Source of the DNA: CAZSSH01 sp964609825
Lineage (GTDB): Bacteria > Verrucomicrobiota > Lentisphaeria > Victivallales > Victivallaceae
Length of the DNA: 64,000 nucleotides
Assembly: GCA_964609825.1 (NCBI GenBank)
Contig: CAZSSH010000008.1
Span: forward strand, 1-64,000
Direction of reading: 5' to 3'
The notes below the pieces were generated by a model. That model was not told the DNA's origin and did no database searches. It was given only the letters and a program-made list of their open reading frames with translations. Of this stretch, positions 52,075-62,153 are shown one piece after another. The first letter of the stretch is position 1, and each line of letters opens with the position of its first letter. The position numbers were made by a program, and so were the translations under genes.

Positions 52075-53217
52075 TTATTGCGCCAGGAGTTTGGCGAGCG
52101 GTAATTGTTTTTCTTTAACCTCACGGGCGAATTCGGCTGCAACCAAATCGGCGCCTTTTTTGCCGAAGTGGGTGCGATCGGGGTCGCCGTTGTCAAACTT
52201 TTTGCCGTTAAAGAGAGTCATGGCATCTTTACCGTATTGTTCATAAAGACCTCGGGTGTAATTATTAAGATCAACAACCGGGGTATTGGTCTCTTGACCG
52301 ACTTTTTTTGCCGCGGCCGGGTAATCGCCCAAAGAGGGCTGGACTTTAAACTCGGCATTCATAATGCAGCGCTCGACGGGAGTGCACAAAATCACTTCGC
52401 CGCCCTTGTCCTTGACTTCGCTGATAAAACGCTTGAGGTTGGTCTGGTAGTCGGTCGCGGCCTCGGCGTAAATCTCCGGCTGATTTTTCTTTTGGTCATT
52501 GTGGCCAAACTGGATGATCACGGTATCACCCTTGCGGACCTGACCAATCAAAGCTTCCCAGCGTTTCTCGGTGACAAAGCTCTTGGTGCTGCGGCCGCCG
52601 ACGGCAAGATTGATCACATTGACATTGTCCTTGAGGTATTTGCCGAGCATCTGCCCCCAGCCGGCGGTGGGATCGTTTTCGCCGTAGTTGCATACGGTCG
52701 AGTCCCCTGCGAGCAATACGCGCGGAATGGCTTCCTCGTCTTTGGCGGTCAGCAGTTTCACCCCGCCGAAAAGAATGCTTTTGTTGACATTTTCGGCCTT
52801 GGCATAAGTGCGCAGGAGTACAGCCACAGTATCGTTGTCGCCGGTGTTGAAGCGAACCTCAAGTTTGCCCTTGCCCGCTTTGTTGTTGCGCGAATTGAGA
52901 AGTTTGATCTCTTTTTGGTCCTTGATAAGTTTGACCTGGATCATCCCCAGATCGGCCGTGTCGGCGGTGGTGTCGGCTTGAAACACCATGTCGGTGTTGG
53001 GCTCAACTTTGATATAACGCCCGGCGCTCGGCAGCATGGTCCCGGCGGCGGTAATGGTGATCTTGAGCCCGTCCGCCGAAGTTTCAAAACTACCCAAATC
53101 CGGGTAAAATGTTTTCCAGTCTTTGAGACCGTCGGCAAAACTGAAATCAACCGCCGATGCGGCAAATCCCCCCAGCAGCATCCCCACCGCCAGCAAATGT
53201 GTCAACATTTTTTTCAT
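52075..53217 (-). CDS. Secreted SGNH esterase, rhamnogalacturonan acetylesterase-like (CE12)
   Basis: 380 residues from the ATG at 53215-53217 behind AAGGAG; the open frame extends upstream through the preceding gene but that part is spurious. Signal peptide 1-22 (FAASA). An N-terminal beta domain of about 130 residues precedes the SGNH core: VLLAGDSTVCNYGEN (Ser nucleophile), INLAVGGRSTKSF, VIIQFGHNDQKKN and DPDRTHFGKKGA (Asp/His). This set of blocks matches CE12 enzymes, which deacetylate pectin or xylan. It sits between the fusion regulator and the symporter in one operon. Confidence 0.85.
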   Translation of the reverse strand: MKKMLTHLLAVGMLLGGFAASAVDFSFADGLKDWKTFYPDLGSFETSADGLKITITAAGTMLPSAGRYIKVEPNTDMVFQADTTADTADLGMIQVKLIKDQKEIKLLNSRNNKAGKGKLEVRFNTGDNDTVAVLLRTYAKAENVNKSILFGGVKLLTAKDEEAIPRVLLAGDSTVCNYGENDPTAGWGQMLGKYLKDNVNVINLAVGGRSTKSFVTEKRWEALIGQVRKGDTVIIQFGHNDQKKNQPEIYAEAATDYQTNLKRFISEVKDKGGEVILCTPVERCIMNAEFKVQPSLGDYPAAAKKVGQETNTPVVDLNNYTRGLYEQYGKDAMTLFNGKKFDNGDPDRTHFGKKGADLVAAEFAREVKEKQLPLAKLLAQ

Positions 53218-53239
53218 AACGCTACTCCTTATGTGTTGG

Positions 53240-54550
53240 TTACAGTTTCCCTTGCTCAATATCCAAAAAGGTCTCAATCGCAGTGTAAAGGCGCTGCAAT
53301 TGCGTTGCCATATCCTTATCCGAGCGGATGATTTGCCCGATCCCCTGCTGGACGGTCTGCCCCACCGCCACGGTGTCAAAGTCAAAGGCGGTGGACATAT
53401 AATTCATCTCATTCAAAAAAATGGTGTCGCGCGGGTCCTCGCCGTTGATGCTTTTCATCGCCGAACTTTTGCGGATCGGGATGCCGTACTCCTCACTGCC
53501 GATAAAGTCCTGAATTTCCTCACTGAGCATAAAAGCGATCCACTCTCCGGCCAGCGCCAGATCGGCGCACTCTTTGCGCACACACAAAAGGTCGGTCGCC
53601 TGCGCCATCACCGCGCTGCCGCCCGGGAAATGGGGCATCGACACCACGCCGAAGTCATCAAAGTTGCAGTGCTTAAAATAACACTTGATCTGCCGAGCAT
53701 CGACGTTAAAGACAATGTCCTCGTTTTGGACGCGGCGCCGTGCCTGATCAAACGGGACATTGGTGGCAATTTGGCGGATGCGGCGAACCGCCTCCAGCGC
53801 GCGCAACACCTCCGGGGTGTTGAAACAAAGTTTATTGTCCTGATCAAAAAAACGACCGCCGGAGCGAAATACAAAGCTGAGCCAAAAAAAGATCCCGTCA
53901 GCGTAATTGATCAGGGCTTCACCGGGACACTTGGCGGCAACGACCTCAAGATAATGAAAAAAGTCGTCGATCGACCAGTTGCTCTGCGGCTCGGCCAAAC
54001 CGGCCTTTTGCAGCACCGATTTTTTGTAATACACGGCACGCGGCGAAAAAATAAAGGGAATGCCGAAAAGTCCGCCCGCCGAGTCATAAAAGCCTTTAAA
54101 AGGGCGGCTGAAAAACAAATCCTTGTCGGGCGCCACTTTGCGCCAAATCTCCGACAAGTCCAGATATTCGTTGCGGTGCATCTGCAAATAAGAGGTGTTG
54201 CGCAGCTCAAACATGCCGTTTTCAAAGGTGTTGCACAACCGGATTGCGGGGAGTTTTTGTTGCAGCTTCTGGCGAAATTGCCCCAACCAAGGCAACGCTT
54301 GCGAAAACAACATCAAATGATTGCCGACAATTCGCTCGCGGTAATTGGGGCGGACATATGTCCCCTGCCGCGGCTCACAATATAAAATACCGTCGCGTTC
54401 CAGCGAAGAAACCGCATTCATCACCATCACAAACGATGCACCGGTCTCCTGACAGAGTTCGCGCGCCGGAGGAATCCGGCCACCGGGCTGATATTCGCCC
54501 GACTCGATTTTATCCAAAATGTATTCCCGGACCAAAGAAATTTTATCCAT
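53240..54550 (-). CDS. GntR helix-turn-helix fused to an extracellular-solute-binding-type domain
   Basis: 436 residues, no signal peptide. Residues 1-72 are a GntR winged helix (PPARELCQETGASFVMVMNA, then EPRQGTYVRPNY). Residues 80-436 resemble a family 1 ABC solute-binding protein: FRQKLQQKLPAIRL, GGLFGIPFIFSPRAVYYKKS, PGGSAVMAQATDLLCV, AGEWIAFMLSEEIQDFIGSE and a final YGIPIRK segment. Such a domain is normally exported; here it must sense a ligand in the cytoplasm. First gene of the operon with the CE12 esterase (22 bases downstream) and the SSS symporter. CGTGATTATA sites near the promoter are candidate operators. Confidence 0.88.
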   Translation of the reverse strand: MDKISLVREYILDKIESGEYQPGGRIPPARELCQETGASFVMVMNAVSSLERDGILYCEPRQGTYVRPNYRERIVGNHLMLFSQALPWLGQFRQKLQQKLPAIRLCNTFENGMFELRNTSYLQMHRNEYLDLSEIWRKVAPDKDLFFSRPFKGFYDSAGGLFGIPFIFSPRAVYYKKSVLQKAGLAEPQSNWSIDDFFHYLEVVAAKCPGEALINYADGIFFWLSFVFRSGGRFFDQDNKLCFNTPEVLRALEAVRRIRQIATNVPFDQARRRVQNEDIVFNVDARQIKCYFKHCNFDDFGVVSMPHFPGGSAVMAQATDLLCVRKECADLALAGEWIAFMLSEEIQDFIGSEEYGIPIRKSSAMKSINGEDPRDTIFLNEMNYMSTAFDFDTVAVGQTVQQGIGQIIRSDKDMATQLQRLYTAIETFLDIEQGKL

Positions 54551-54581
54551 AATGCCCCAATTTGATTTGCCTTTAGGAGCT

Positions 54582-54609
54582 AATATAACACTAATCGTGA
54601 TTATATCAA
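54582..54609 (-). promoter_or_regulatory. Promoter of the GntR-fusion operon with candidate operator
   Basis: Minus strand: TTGATA (54604-54609), 16-bp spacer, TATATT (54582-54587). CGTGATTATA at 54596-54605 lies in the spacer and recurs exactly at 54712-54721, 116 bp further upstream, inviting looping. The rest of 54610-54740 is AT-rich with nothing else recognised. Confidence 0.65.
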
Positions 54610-54741
54610 GACAATTTCAAAAAATAATTCACTTTTTTTTCATCCTGCATAAAATTCCGATTGAAGTTTTTAAAAACCTTGCTTTGTTACTGAAAAGTAT
54701 TTTATCGATAACGTGATTATAGCAATAATAAAACAAAAAAA

Positions 54742-54782
54742 AGCGCGTCGGCTCTTTCCGGCGAAGAAAAGGCCGACGCGCT
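54742..54782 (-). terminator. Terminator of the GH2 gene
   Basis: A perfect 11-bp stem (AGCGCGTCGGC at 54742-54752 with its complement at 54772-54782) and a T run on the minus strand at 54735-54742, 16 bases after the GH2 stop. Confidence 0.93.
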
Positions 54783-54798
54783 GCAGGCACCTTAAAAA

Positions 54799-57093
54799 TC
54801 AAACATTTAACAGGGCATGACCGACCAATTCACCGGATCGCCCCCGCAGTTCAACCGGACCATGCCCCTCAATACGCAAGACAAACCCGACCACTCCGGC
54901 TTCGCTCGGGCGCTTGGCCGCACCGACCACCTTGGCCGGGCCGGAAACAACGGCGAGCTCGATATCTTTGACTTCCGGCAGTACCGTGCCGTTGCCGTCG
55001 CGAAGCGCCGCATGGACGATCAATGCATCATTGCCGGCGACCGGGACATTGCACAATTGTGGTTCAACAGTCAACTTGCGCGCCGGTCCGGCGGGAGTCG
55101 CTACTTCATGCCAGGCAACCGCCTTGCCGCCAATCAGCCCGACCGCTTTGAGCGTACCCGGCTGATACGCGACGGTAAACGTAAACGGCGCATGCGGCAA
55201 CTGGCGGCAGTTGCCGCCGTCAAAGGGGTTGCCGCCGGATTGATCGGCATTGATCAGCATCGCGGTTTCCCAGTCGGGGCTCACACCGTGAGCGGTATAA
55301 GGAGTATCCGGCCCGGCATCGCCGCGTTTGGCGGCAACTTTTCGGTCGTTGAGCCAGAGCTCGACCTCTTCGCAATTGGAGTAAACCACGACTTTGGTGT
55401 CCGCGACTTGTTCGCGCTGCCAGTCGTCAGCGATGTACACCATCGACACGGCCGAATTCAAACTCTGATAAAAATAGTATTTGTATTTGGGGTATCGAAA
55501 CACATCCAGCGAGCCCGAGCGCTCAATATCGGAGTGATAACCGCGATTGTAGTCGATAAAGACCCAATCCGCCGTCGCCACCACGCCATCAATCGCCCGC
55601 GCCCGGTTGAGCGTCCATTGAAAATTCCACGCCTGCTGCAAGAGTTTGTCACGCCCGCCGCCTCGCGTCTGGCGCGAGGTGCTCGTGTTGCCGCCAAAGG
55701 CCCAGTCACCGTATTCGCGTATGACCACCGGTTTCTCCGTCTTAAGGTGATCGTGAAAAAACAGCACGTCCCAGTCCTCAAAAAAGCCGTAAGTATCGCC
55801 GCAGGTAAAACAGTACGGCCCCGGATACTCCTCGTGGGCGATCTCATGCAGCGCGCGGTTGAACCAGTTGGGCGGAAACGTCTCATTGAGTGACATCTCC
55901 CAAATCATAATAGACGGATGATTGCGCCACTCGCGCACCAGCTCGCGGGCGTCGCGCAAGGTGTTGTTGATAAAGTGCTCATTGACGTGATACTGCTGCC
56001 AGCCGGGAATCGCCGCCATCACCAGAATCCCGAGCTCGTCACAACTCTCGATAAAGGCCGGATGCTGATTGTAGTGAGAGAGACGCACCCAGTTGAGCCC
56101 GCCCTCCTTCAACAAAACGACATCGCGTTTTTGGGCGTTGGCCGGGACTGCGTTGCCGATCACCGGGTACTCCATGTGGCGGTTGCTGCCAATCAAGTCA
56201 AATTTGCCGCCGTTTAAATAAAAACCGTCGCGTTTAAACTCGATGGTACGGATGCCGAAGCGCTCCTCCCGGACGTCAACGACTTCGCCGTTGTGCCGGA
56301 CGGTAAACTTTGCCTGATACAGTGCCGGGCTGCCGGGTGACCACAATTGCGCGTCGGCGATCTCAAGCTCAAAAGTAAACGTATGATCGCAATTTTGCTT
56401 CAGCCGGTCCAGTATCTGCATTGTCTGCAATACCGTTTTGCCGGCCGGGTCGATGATCGAGAGCGCAAGCTCGATTTGATGAATTTCGTCCGCGGAGTTG
56501 ACTATCGCAAAACGCCGGTCCTGATACACCTCATGCTGGACATGGCAAGCCGCCGACAGTTGCGCCCGCTTGCCCGTGAGCCCCAGCGTCCGAATAAATA
56601 CCCCGCCACCCGCCGTCACCGCCACCGCCAAGGGGTCGCTGATATGGATAAGGTCATACAAATGCAGCGTCGCTTCGCGGTACAGCCCCGAGTGATAGCA
56701 AAAATCCAGTCCGGCCAAGGGTTTGCCGGGAGCCATGTCCATGGTGGGCCGGTTGTCGAGGCGCAACTCCAAGGTATTGATTTCACCGAAACGGCCGTAG
56801 TCGTGCAAAGAGATCAAAAAGCGCTGATAGCCGCCAAAGTGGGAAAAACAATATTCGCCGTTGAGAAAAACCTGCGTCGTCTGCATCGCGCCGCCGACCT
56901 CCAAATGAATGATCCTGCCGCGCCACTCCTCCTTGATTTCAAAGCGCTTGCGATAAAAGCAAATACCTTCCCAAGGTTCGGTAATCACTTCCGGCTCGGC
57001 CACTGCCGCGTGCGGCAAACTGACCAGCGAAGCATTGGCAAACCCAGGGTCAAAACTGAATTCCCAATCCTGCGAAAAATCGATTTTTTGCAT
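54799..57093 (-). CDS. GH2-family beta-glycosidase
   Basis: 764 residues, no signal peptide. N-terminal jelly roll (residues 1-165, WEGICFYRKRFEI, VFLNGEYCFSHFGGYQRF), Ig-like domain, then barrel: GSNRHMEYPVIGNA, GLNWVRLSHYNQHPAF, MIWEMSLNETFPP near 401 (acid/base Glu) and PVVIREYGDWAF near 459 (nucleophile Glu). Further C-terminal beta domains (residues 560-764). Most members are beta-galactosidases, beta-glucuronidases or beta-mannosidases, and the exact specificity cannot be set. Cytoplasmic, monocistronic with its own promoter and terminator. No regulator is adjacent on its own strand. Confidence 0.88.
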   Translation of the reverse strand: MQKIDFSQDWEFSFDPGFANASLVSLPHAAVAEPEVITEPWEGICFYRKRFEIKEEWRGRIIHLEVGGAMQTTQVFLNGEYCFSHFGGYQRFLISLHDYGRFGEINTLELRLDNRPTMDMAPGKPLAGLDFCYHSGLYREATLHLYDLIHISDPLAVAVTAGGGVFIRTLGLTGKRAQLSAACHVQHEVYQDRRFAIVNSADEIHQIELALSIIDPAGKTVLQTMQILDRLKQNCDHTFTFELEIADAQLWSPGSPALYQAKFTVRHNGEVVDVREERFGIRTIEFKRDGFYLNGGKFDLIGSNRHMEYPVIGNAVPANAQKRDVVLLKEGGLNWVRLSHYNQHPAFIESCDELGILVMAAIPGWQQYHVNEHFINNTLRDARELVREWRNHPSIMIWEMSLNETFPPNWFNRALHEIAHEEYPGPYCFTCGDTYGFFEDWDVLFFHDHLKTEKPVVIREYGDWAFGGNTSTSRQTRGGGRDKLLQQAWNFQWTLNRARAIDGVVATADWVFIDYNRGYHSDIERSGSLDVFRYPKYKYYFYQSLNSAVSMVYIADDWQREQVADTKVVVYSNCEEVELWLNDRKVAAKRGDAGPDTPYTAHGVSPDWETAMLINADQSGGNPFDGGNCRQLPHAPFTFTVAYQPGTLKAVGLIGGKAVAWHEVATPAGPARKLTVEPQLCNVPVAGNDALIVHAALRDGNGTVLPEVKDIELAVVSGPAKVVGAAKRPSEAGVVGFVLRIEGHGPVELRGRSGELVGHALLNV

Positions 57094-57150
57094 CTTTTTT
57101 GATCCTGATATCTTAAGGCCACTGTGCGGTTTTACCCCGCAAATGACATT

Positions 57151-57178
57151 ACTATATCATGTTTTCAAAAAATGTAAA
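57151..57178 (-). promoter_or_regulatory. Promoter of the GH2 gene
   Basis: Minus strand: TTTACA (57173-57178), 16-bp spacer, TATAGT (57151-57156), giving a leader of about 50 bases. Confidence 0.6.
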
Positions 57179-57226
57179 GCTTAAAAATAATATTTTTTAT
57201 ATAAGAATCAGTACAAACATCAATGA

Positions 57227-57508
57227 TTAAGAATCAAGGTGTTTGCTTTTTTCGTCGGGGATCTCAACGACTTCGACGTCGATAATATCCTCCGAAGCAG
57301 GCACATGCGGCCCGGCAGACGCCTCCGGGTCGGCTTGCGGCTGCCCGGGACGGTTAAAAAACGTTCGGGTATTGTAGACAAAAACCCGTTTGCCCGTGAG
57401 CATCCGGATCAATGCAAACAAAATCAGAAACGGCAAAAAGACAATGGCCAAAGCCAACAACAACATGCCGATGATCAAAAAAAACACAAATTTAAGTAAT
57501 GAGTCCAC
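57227..57508 (-). CDS. Small membrane protein of unknown function
   Basis: 93 residues. One long or two short hydrophobic segments (about 5-40, FVFFLIIGMLLLALAIVFLP) are followed by a basic stretch and a soluble tail rich in Pro, Glu and Asp. It overlaps the end of maf by 17 bases, and is the last gene of the aroQ-acc-asp23-maf unit. Unrecognised. Confidence 0.7.
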   Translation of the reverse strand: MDSLLKFVFFLIIGMLLLALAIVFLPFLILFALIRMLTGKRVFVYNTRTFFNRPGQPQADPEASAGPHVPASEDIIDVEVVEIPDEKSKHLDS

Positions 57509-58052
57509 TTTCGTTCAACACTTTCAATACTGCGTCCAACGGCAGTCCGACCACATTGTTGCGGTCGCCGTCAATGCGCTCAATGAGCATTTCGCCATGC
57601 TCCTGAATCGCATAGGCGCCGGCTTTGTCGAGCACGTGGACGTTTTGGAGATACTGTCGGATGACCGCCCGGTCATACGGTTTAAAGACGATATCGCTCG
57701 TCACAGTAAAGCTTTTTTGCACTCCGGGGGCAATCACCGCCACCCCGGTCAATACTTGATGATGACGCCCCGAGAGGCGGCTCAATATGGCAAAGGCATC
57801 GTCCAAATCACGCGGCTTACCGATGATTTCATGGTCAAACATAATCACCGTATCGGCGCCGATCACCGCGCAGCCAGGGTACTTGGCAAAGACCCAAGCG
57901 GCCTTGCGGCGGGCATTTTCCTCCGGCAATCCGGCCAAATCCGGCCCGATCATCAGCTCCTCGACCATCGCCGGGACGACCGCAAAATCCAAACCGGCCG
58001 ACCGGAGAATTTCGCGGCGGCGCGGCGACTCAGAAGCCAGAATTAATTTCAT
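57492..58052 (-). CDS. maf: Maf-family nucleoside triphosphate pyrophosphatase
   Basis: 186 residues. Signature blocks: LILASESPRRREILRSAG at the N-terminus, VIGADTVIMFDHEIIGKPRD in the middle, and LDKAGAYAIQEHGEMLIERI followed by GDRNNVVGLPLDAVLKVL at the C-terminus. These proteins hydrolyse dTTP, UTP or modified nucleotides and may act in house-cleaning or division control; the subtype is not clear. It overlaps the AmaP-like gene upstream by 23 bases and the small membrane protein downstream. Confidence 0.93.
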   Translation of the reverse strand: MKLILASESPRRREILRSAGLDFAVVPAMVEELMIGPDLAGLPEENARRKAAWVFAKYPGCAVIGADTVIMFDHEIIGKPRDLDDAFAILSRLSGRHHQVLTGVAVIAPGVQKSFTVTSDIVFKPYDRAVIRQYLQNVHVLDKAGAYAIQEHGEMLIERIDGDRNNVVGLPLDAVLKVLNESGLIT

Positions 58053-58545
58053 TAAACACCGGGCTCTCCAAAGGCTGGACAGCGGCGCGCTCGGTATTGA
58101 CCGACTCGACTTTGATCTTAATTTCTTTGATGTTGTTGACGCCCAGCGTCAACGCGAGCTCTTCCAGCAGCTGGGGCTTAACTTCGCCAATGATCGCCGG
58201 CAACCCCTGTTTGCCCTGAATAAAGCAGCAGCTGATCAACAAAATGTAAATGCCGCCGCGGCGGTAAAGATGGATGCGCTCAACATCAATTTGCTCAAAA
58301 CGATCAAGGACAACGCGGGCCGAAGCCTCCACGGCATCGCGGGTGATCACCAAGTCGCCGGTCGGGTCCTTGATGACGATCGTCGAGCTGCGGCCGGTGC
58401 GGAAAAACAGCAACAGCAGAATTTTGAGAAAGATAAAGAAAATGATGATGGCCAAAACCATCGCGATGGCAAACGCAAACCCGCGGTTGAAATCATTGGA
58501 TAAAATTTGCCGCCAAAACTCCAAAGAGAAATAGTCCTGCCACAT
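58030..58545 (-). CDS. Membrane-anchored Asp23/AmaP-like protein
   Basis: 171 residues. One strong transmembrane helix (about 22-48, FAFAIAMVLAIIIFFIFLKI) is followed by an Asp23-like domain: GDLVITRDAVEASARVVLDRF, IHLYRRGGIYILLISCCFIQ and LALTLGVNNIKEIKIKVESV. In Gram-positive bacteria AmaP anchors the soluble Asp23 to the membrane. Here the soluble partner gene lies 53 bases upstream in the same operon, which supports the same arrangement. Its 3' end overlaps maf by 23 bases. Envelope role inferred. Confidence 0.8.
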   Translation of the reverse strand: MWQDYFSLEFWRQILSNDFNRGFAFAIAMVLAIIIFFIFLKILLLLFFRTGRSSTIVIKDPTGDLVITRDAVEASARVVLDRFEQIDVERIHLYRRGGIYILLISCCFIQGKQGLPAIIGEVKPQLLEELALTLGVNNIKEIKIKVESVNTERAAVQPLESPVFNEINSGF

Positions 58546-58598
58546 ACGCTCACCTCACAAAGTTAAAAAAAAGGGGGGCGTGATTGCCCCCCGTTGGA

Positions 58599-59053
58599 TC
58601 AATTCAACGGCAACTCGGGCTCGGCTTCGGCTTCCGCCGCCGGCGCGGGATCGTCGATCTCCTGCACCACGACGTTGGCCTTGACGACCGTCATGCCGGT
58701 CATGGCCTCGACGGCCTCGATAACCGCTTTTTGGACTTCCTGCGCCACCACCGGGATCTTGAAGCCAAAGAGAATGTTGAGCTTTACCTCGATCGACAAG
58801 CGGTTGTTGTCCTGCATATCAACCGTAATTGCGCGCGACTGCATGCGTTTGCTGCCGACGATTTCGGCTATGTTGTCCACCAGCGCGTTGCCGGCCAGAC
58901 GCGAGACACCCTCGACTTCCAGCGCCGACTTGCGGACGATGGAGGCCACTACGTTTTCGTGAATTTTAACGTCGCCAAGCTCGGAATTGTCCAACATTGC
59001 CGTGTTGGCAGCGATGGCGTGCTCGGTGTCGATCTTTTTACTGGTAGTCGCTC

Positions 59054-59057
<4 letters not shown>
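58599..59057 (-). CDS. Asp23/Gls24-family envelope stress protein
   Basis: 152 residues. The family core is clear: [50 protein letters not shown] and [20 protein letters not shown] followed by VVVQEI. The C-terminal 20 residues are Ala/Glu-rich. It overlaps the accC stop as ATGA. Soluble; probably recruited to the membrane by the adjacent AmaP-like protein. Co-location with accB-accC is also known in Bacillus (yqhY). Confidence 0.92.
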
Positions 59058-60430
<1,373 letters not shown>

Positions 60431-60457
60431 TTGACGGTCTTCTCCGTTGGGTTAGGA

Positions 60458-60916
60458 TTACTCGATGACCAGGATCGGTTGATCGTACTCGACGGGCTGG
60501 CCGTTTTCGACCAAAAACTCTTTGACAACACCGGATTTTTCGGCCTTGATTTCGTTCATCACCTTCATCGCCTCAATGATGCAAATGACGGTGTCGGGAT
60601 TGACTTTGTCGCCTACCTTGATAAAGGGCTGGGAGTCGGGCGAGCTGGAGCGGTAAAAAGTCCCGACCAACGGAGCATTGATGGTTACACCTTTGGCGGC
60701 GGCGGGGGCCGCAGGAGCCGTCGGAGCGGGAGCGGCCGCGGGAGCGGCAACGGCAACCGGAGCGACCGGAGCGGCGACCGTGTGAACGACCGGAGCGGAC
60801 ACCACGCCGTTGTTGCGGCGGATGCAAAGATTGTAATCCTCGGCTTGAACTTTAAACTCGGTCAAATTGTTTTCGGCCATCAATTTAACAATTGTCTTGA
60901 TTTCTTCGATTTTCAT
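60458..60916 (-). CDS. accB: Acetyl-CoA carboxylase biotin carboxyl carrier protein
   Basis: 152 residues from the ATG at 60914-60916 behind GGGAGC; the open frame upstream runs through aroQ and is spurious. A helical N-terminus is followed by an Ala/Pro-rich flexible linker (about 45-78) and the biotinyl domain, with GTFYRSSSPDSQPFIKVGD and the biotinylated Lys118 in EAMKVMNEI. It carries CO2 between AccC and the carboxyltransferase. Co-transcribed with aroQ and accC. Confidence 0.96.
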   Translation of the reverse strand: MKIEEIKTIVKLMAENNLTEFKVQAEDYNLCIRRNNGVVSAPVVHTVAAPVAPVAVAAPAAAPAPTAPAAPAAAKGVTINAPLVGTFYRSSSPDSQPFIKVGDKVNPDTVICIIEAMKVMNEIKAEKSGVVKEFLVENGQPVEYDQPILVIE

Positions 60917-60947
60917 TTTAAGATTGCTCCCTTCAAGGTTTGGGATT

Positions 60948-61391
60948 TTATTTTTTCTTTTGAAGATATGAAACCAAAGCGCGAAGCCCCAATGTATAGG
61001 AGTCGGCGCCGAAACCGGCAATCACTCCGACCGCGACCGCGGTGACAAACGAGTGATGGCGGAATTCTTCTCTTGTGTGAATGTTGCTCAGGTGGACCTC
61101 CACCGTCGGCAGTGCGACCGCGCTGATGGCGTCGCGGATGGCTACGGAGGTATGACTGTAAGCGGCGGGATTGATCAAGATCCCGTCAAACCCGTCGTCT
61201 TTCGCCGAGCCGATACGGTCAACGATGCTTCCTTCGTGGTTAGATTGATAATCAGTTACTTCACAACGGAGCGACTTGGCAAGCTCTTTGACCTCGCCGA
61301 CCACCCCTTCGAGTGAAATGCACCCATAGATCCCCGGTTCGCGGCGACCCAACAATTGTAAATTAGGACCATTGATCAATAAAATTTTCAT
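60948..61391 (-). CDS. aroQ: 3-dehydroquinate dehydratase, type II
   Basis: 147 residues from the ATG at 61389-61391. Signature residues: [16 protein letters not shown] (catalytic Tyr), [31 protein letters not shown] (active-site Asn) and [19 protein letters not shown] (catalytic His). It makes 3-dehydroshikimate in the aromatic pathway. First gene of the acc operon. Its ATG is only a few bases from the predicted transcription start, so the message may be almost leaderless; no Shine-Dalgarno fits. Confidence 0.96.
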   Translation of the reverse strand: MKILLINGPNLQLLGRREPGIYGCISLEGVVGEVKELAKSLRCEVTDYQSNHEGSIVDRIGSAKDDGFDGILINPAAYSHTSVAIRDAISAVALPTVEVHLSNIHTREEFRHHSFVTAVAVGVIAGFGADSYTLGLRALVSYLQKKK

Positions 61392-61402
61392 AGTTGGATC
61401 AT

Positions 61403-61431
61403 AATATAGCACATTATTTGTTATTTTACAA
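61403..61431 (-). promoter_or_regulatory. Promoter of the aroQ-acc operon
   Basis: Minus strand: TTGTAA (61426-61431), 17-bp spacer, TATATT (61403-61408). The expected start near 61396 leaves about five bases before the aroQ ATG. Confidence 0.7.
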
Positions 61432-61453
61432 TCGCACCGCCGGAGATGCACCG

Positions 61454-62149
61454 TTATTTTCGCGGCAAATCGGTCTTTTCGAGCTTGACCGGACCCTGCA
61501 AATCGATCAATAAGGCATCGCTGAACCCGGCTTTGTCACCTTGCGGCATGGCCGGCATCGTCGTCTGGACGGTGGTTGCTTCGGCACGGTGTTTGCACCC
61601 GGAGAAGATCATCAAGCCCCCAAAGATAAGCACACCGACAATCAGCAAAATCGAGCCCACGATAATCAGCATTAATTGCTTGATCTTTTTTTCGTTTTCC
61701 TCGCTGCTCTCGCGGTCAACAATGGATTTGTTGATGTCCTCAGGAAGCTCGCACTCAAGTTGCTCGCGTAAAACCTTGGTGAGCTCGTCGGCCTCAAGGG
61801 TACTGACTTTATATAAAACGCAAAGTTTGCGAATGTAGCCAATGACATAAACCAACTGGGGCAAACGGTCAAGATCTTCGTTTTCCAAAGCCTCAAGATA
61901 AACGGCCTTGATTTTGGTTTCGCGGGAAATGGTATCGATGTCAAGTTTGTTGTAAAGGCGGATTTGTTTCAAAAAATTGCCGAACGACTGGTCCTTGCTG
62001 TAGGGCAGCGGCTTGACGTCGAGCGCAACTTTGGGCGCGGCGGTCTTTTTTTCGGCAGCCGGAGCCGTTACCGGCGCTTTGGCCGTTGACGGCTCACGGA
62101 TGGAGCTCTTTTCCTCCTCGGGAAACGGGAGCAAGGGATCGTTTTCCAT
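61454..62149 (-). CDS. RodZ-like membrane protein with cytoplasmic helix-turn-helix
   Basis: 231 residues. A low-complexity N-terminus (about 1-50) precedes a Cro-like HTH_25 domain: [61 protein letters not shown] single membrane helix follows at about 158-182 ([20 protein letters not shown]), then a short periplasmic tail. RodZ links MreB to the envelope and sets rod shape; here the periplasmic domain is almost absent, so the function may differ. It follows ftsK by four bases. Confidence 0.82.
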   Translation of the reverse strand: MENDPLLPFPEEEKSSIREPSTAKAPVTAPAAEKKTAAPKVALDVKPLPYSKDQSFGNFLKQIRLYNKLDIDTISRETKIKAVYLEALENEDLDRLPQLVYVIGYIRKLCVLYKVSTLEADELTKVLREQLECELPEDINKSIVDRESSEENEKKIKQLMLIIVGSILLIVGVLIFGGLMIFSGCKHRAEATTVQTTMPAMPQGDKAGFSDALLIDLQGPVKLEKTDLPRK

Positions 62150-62153
62150 AACA

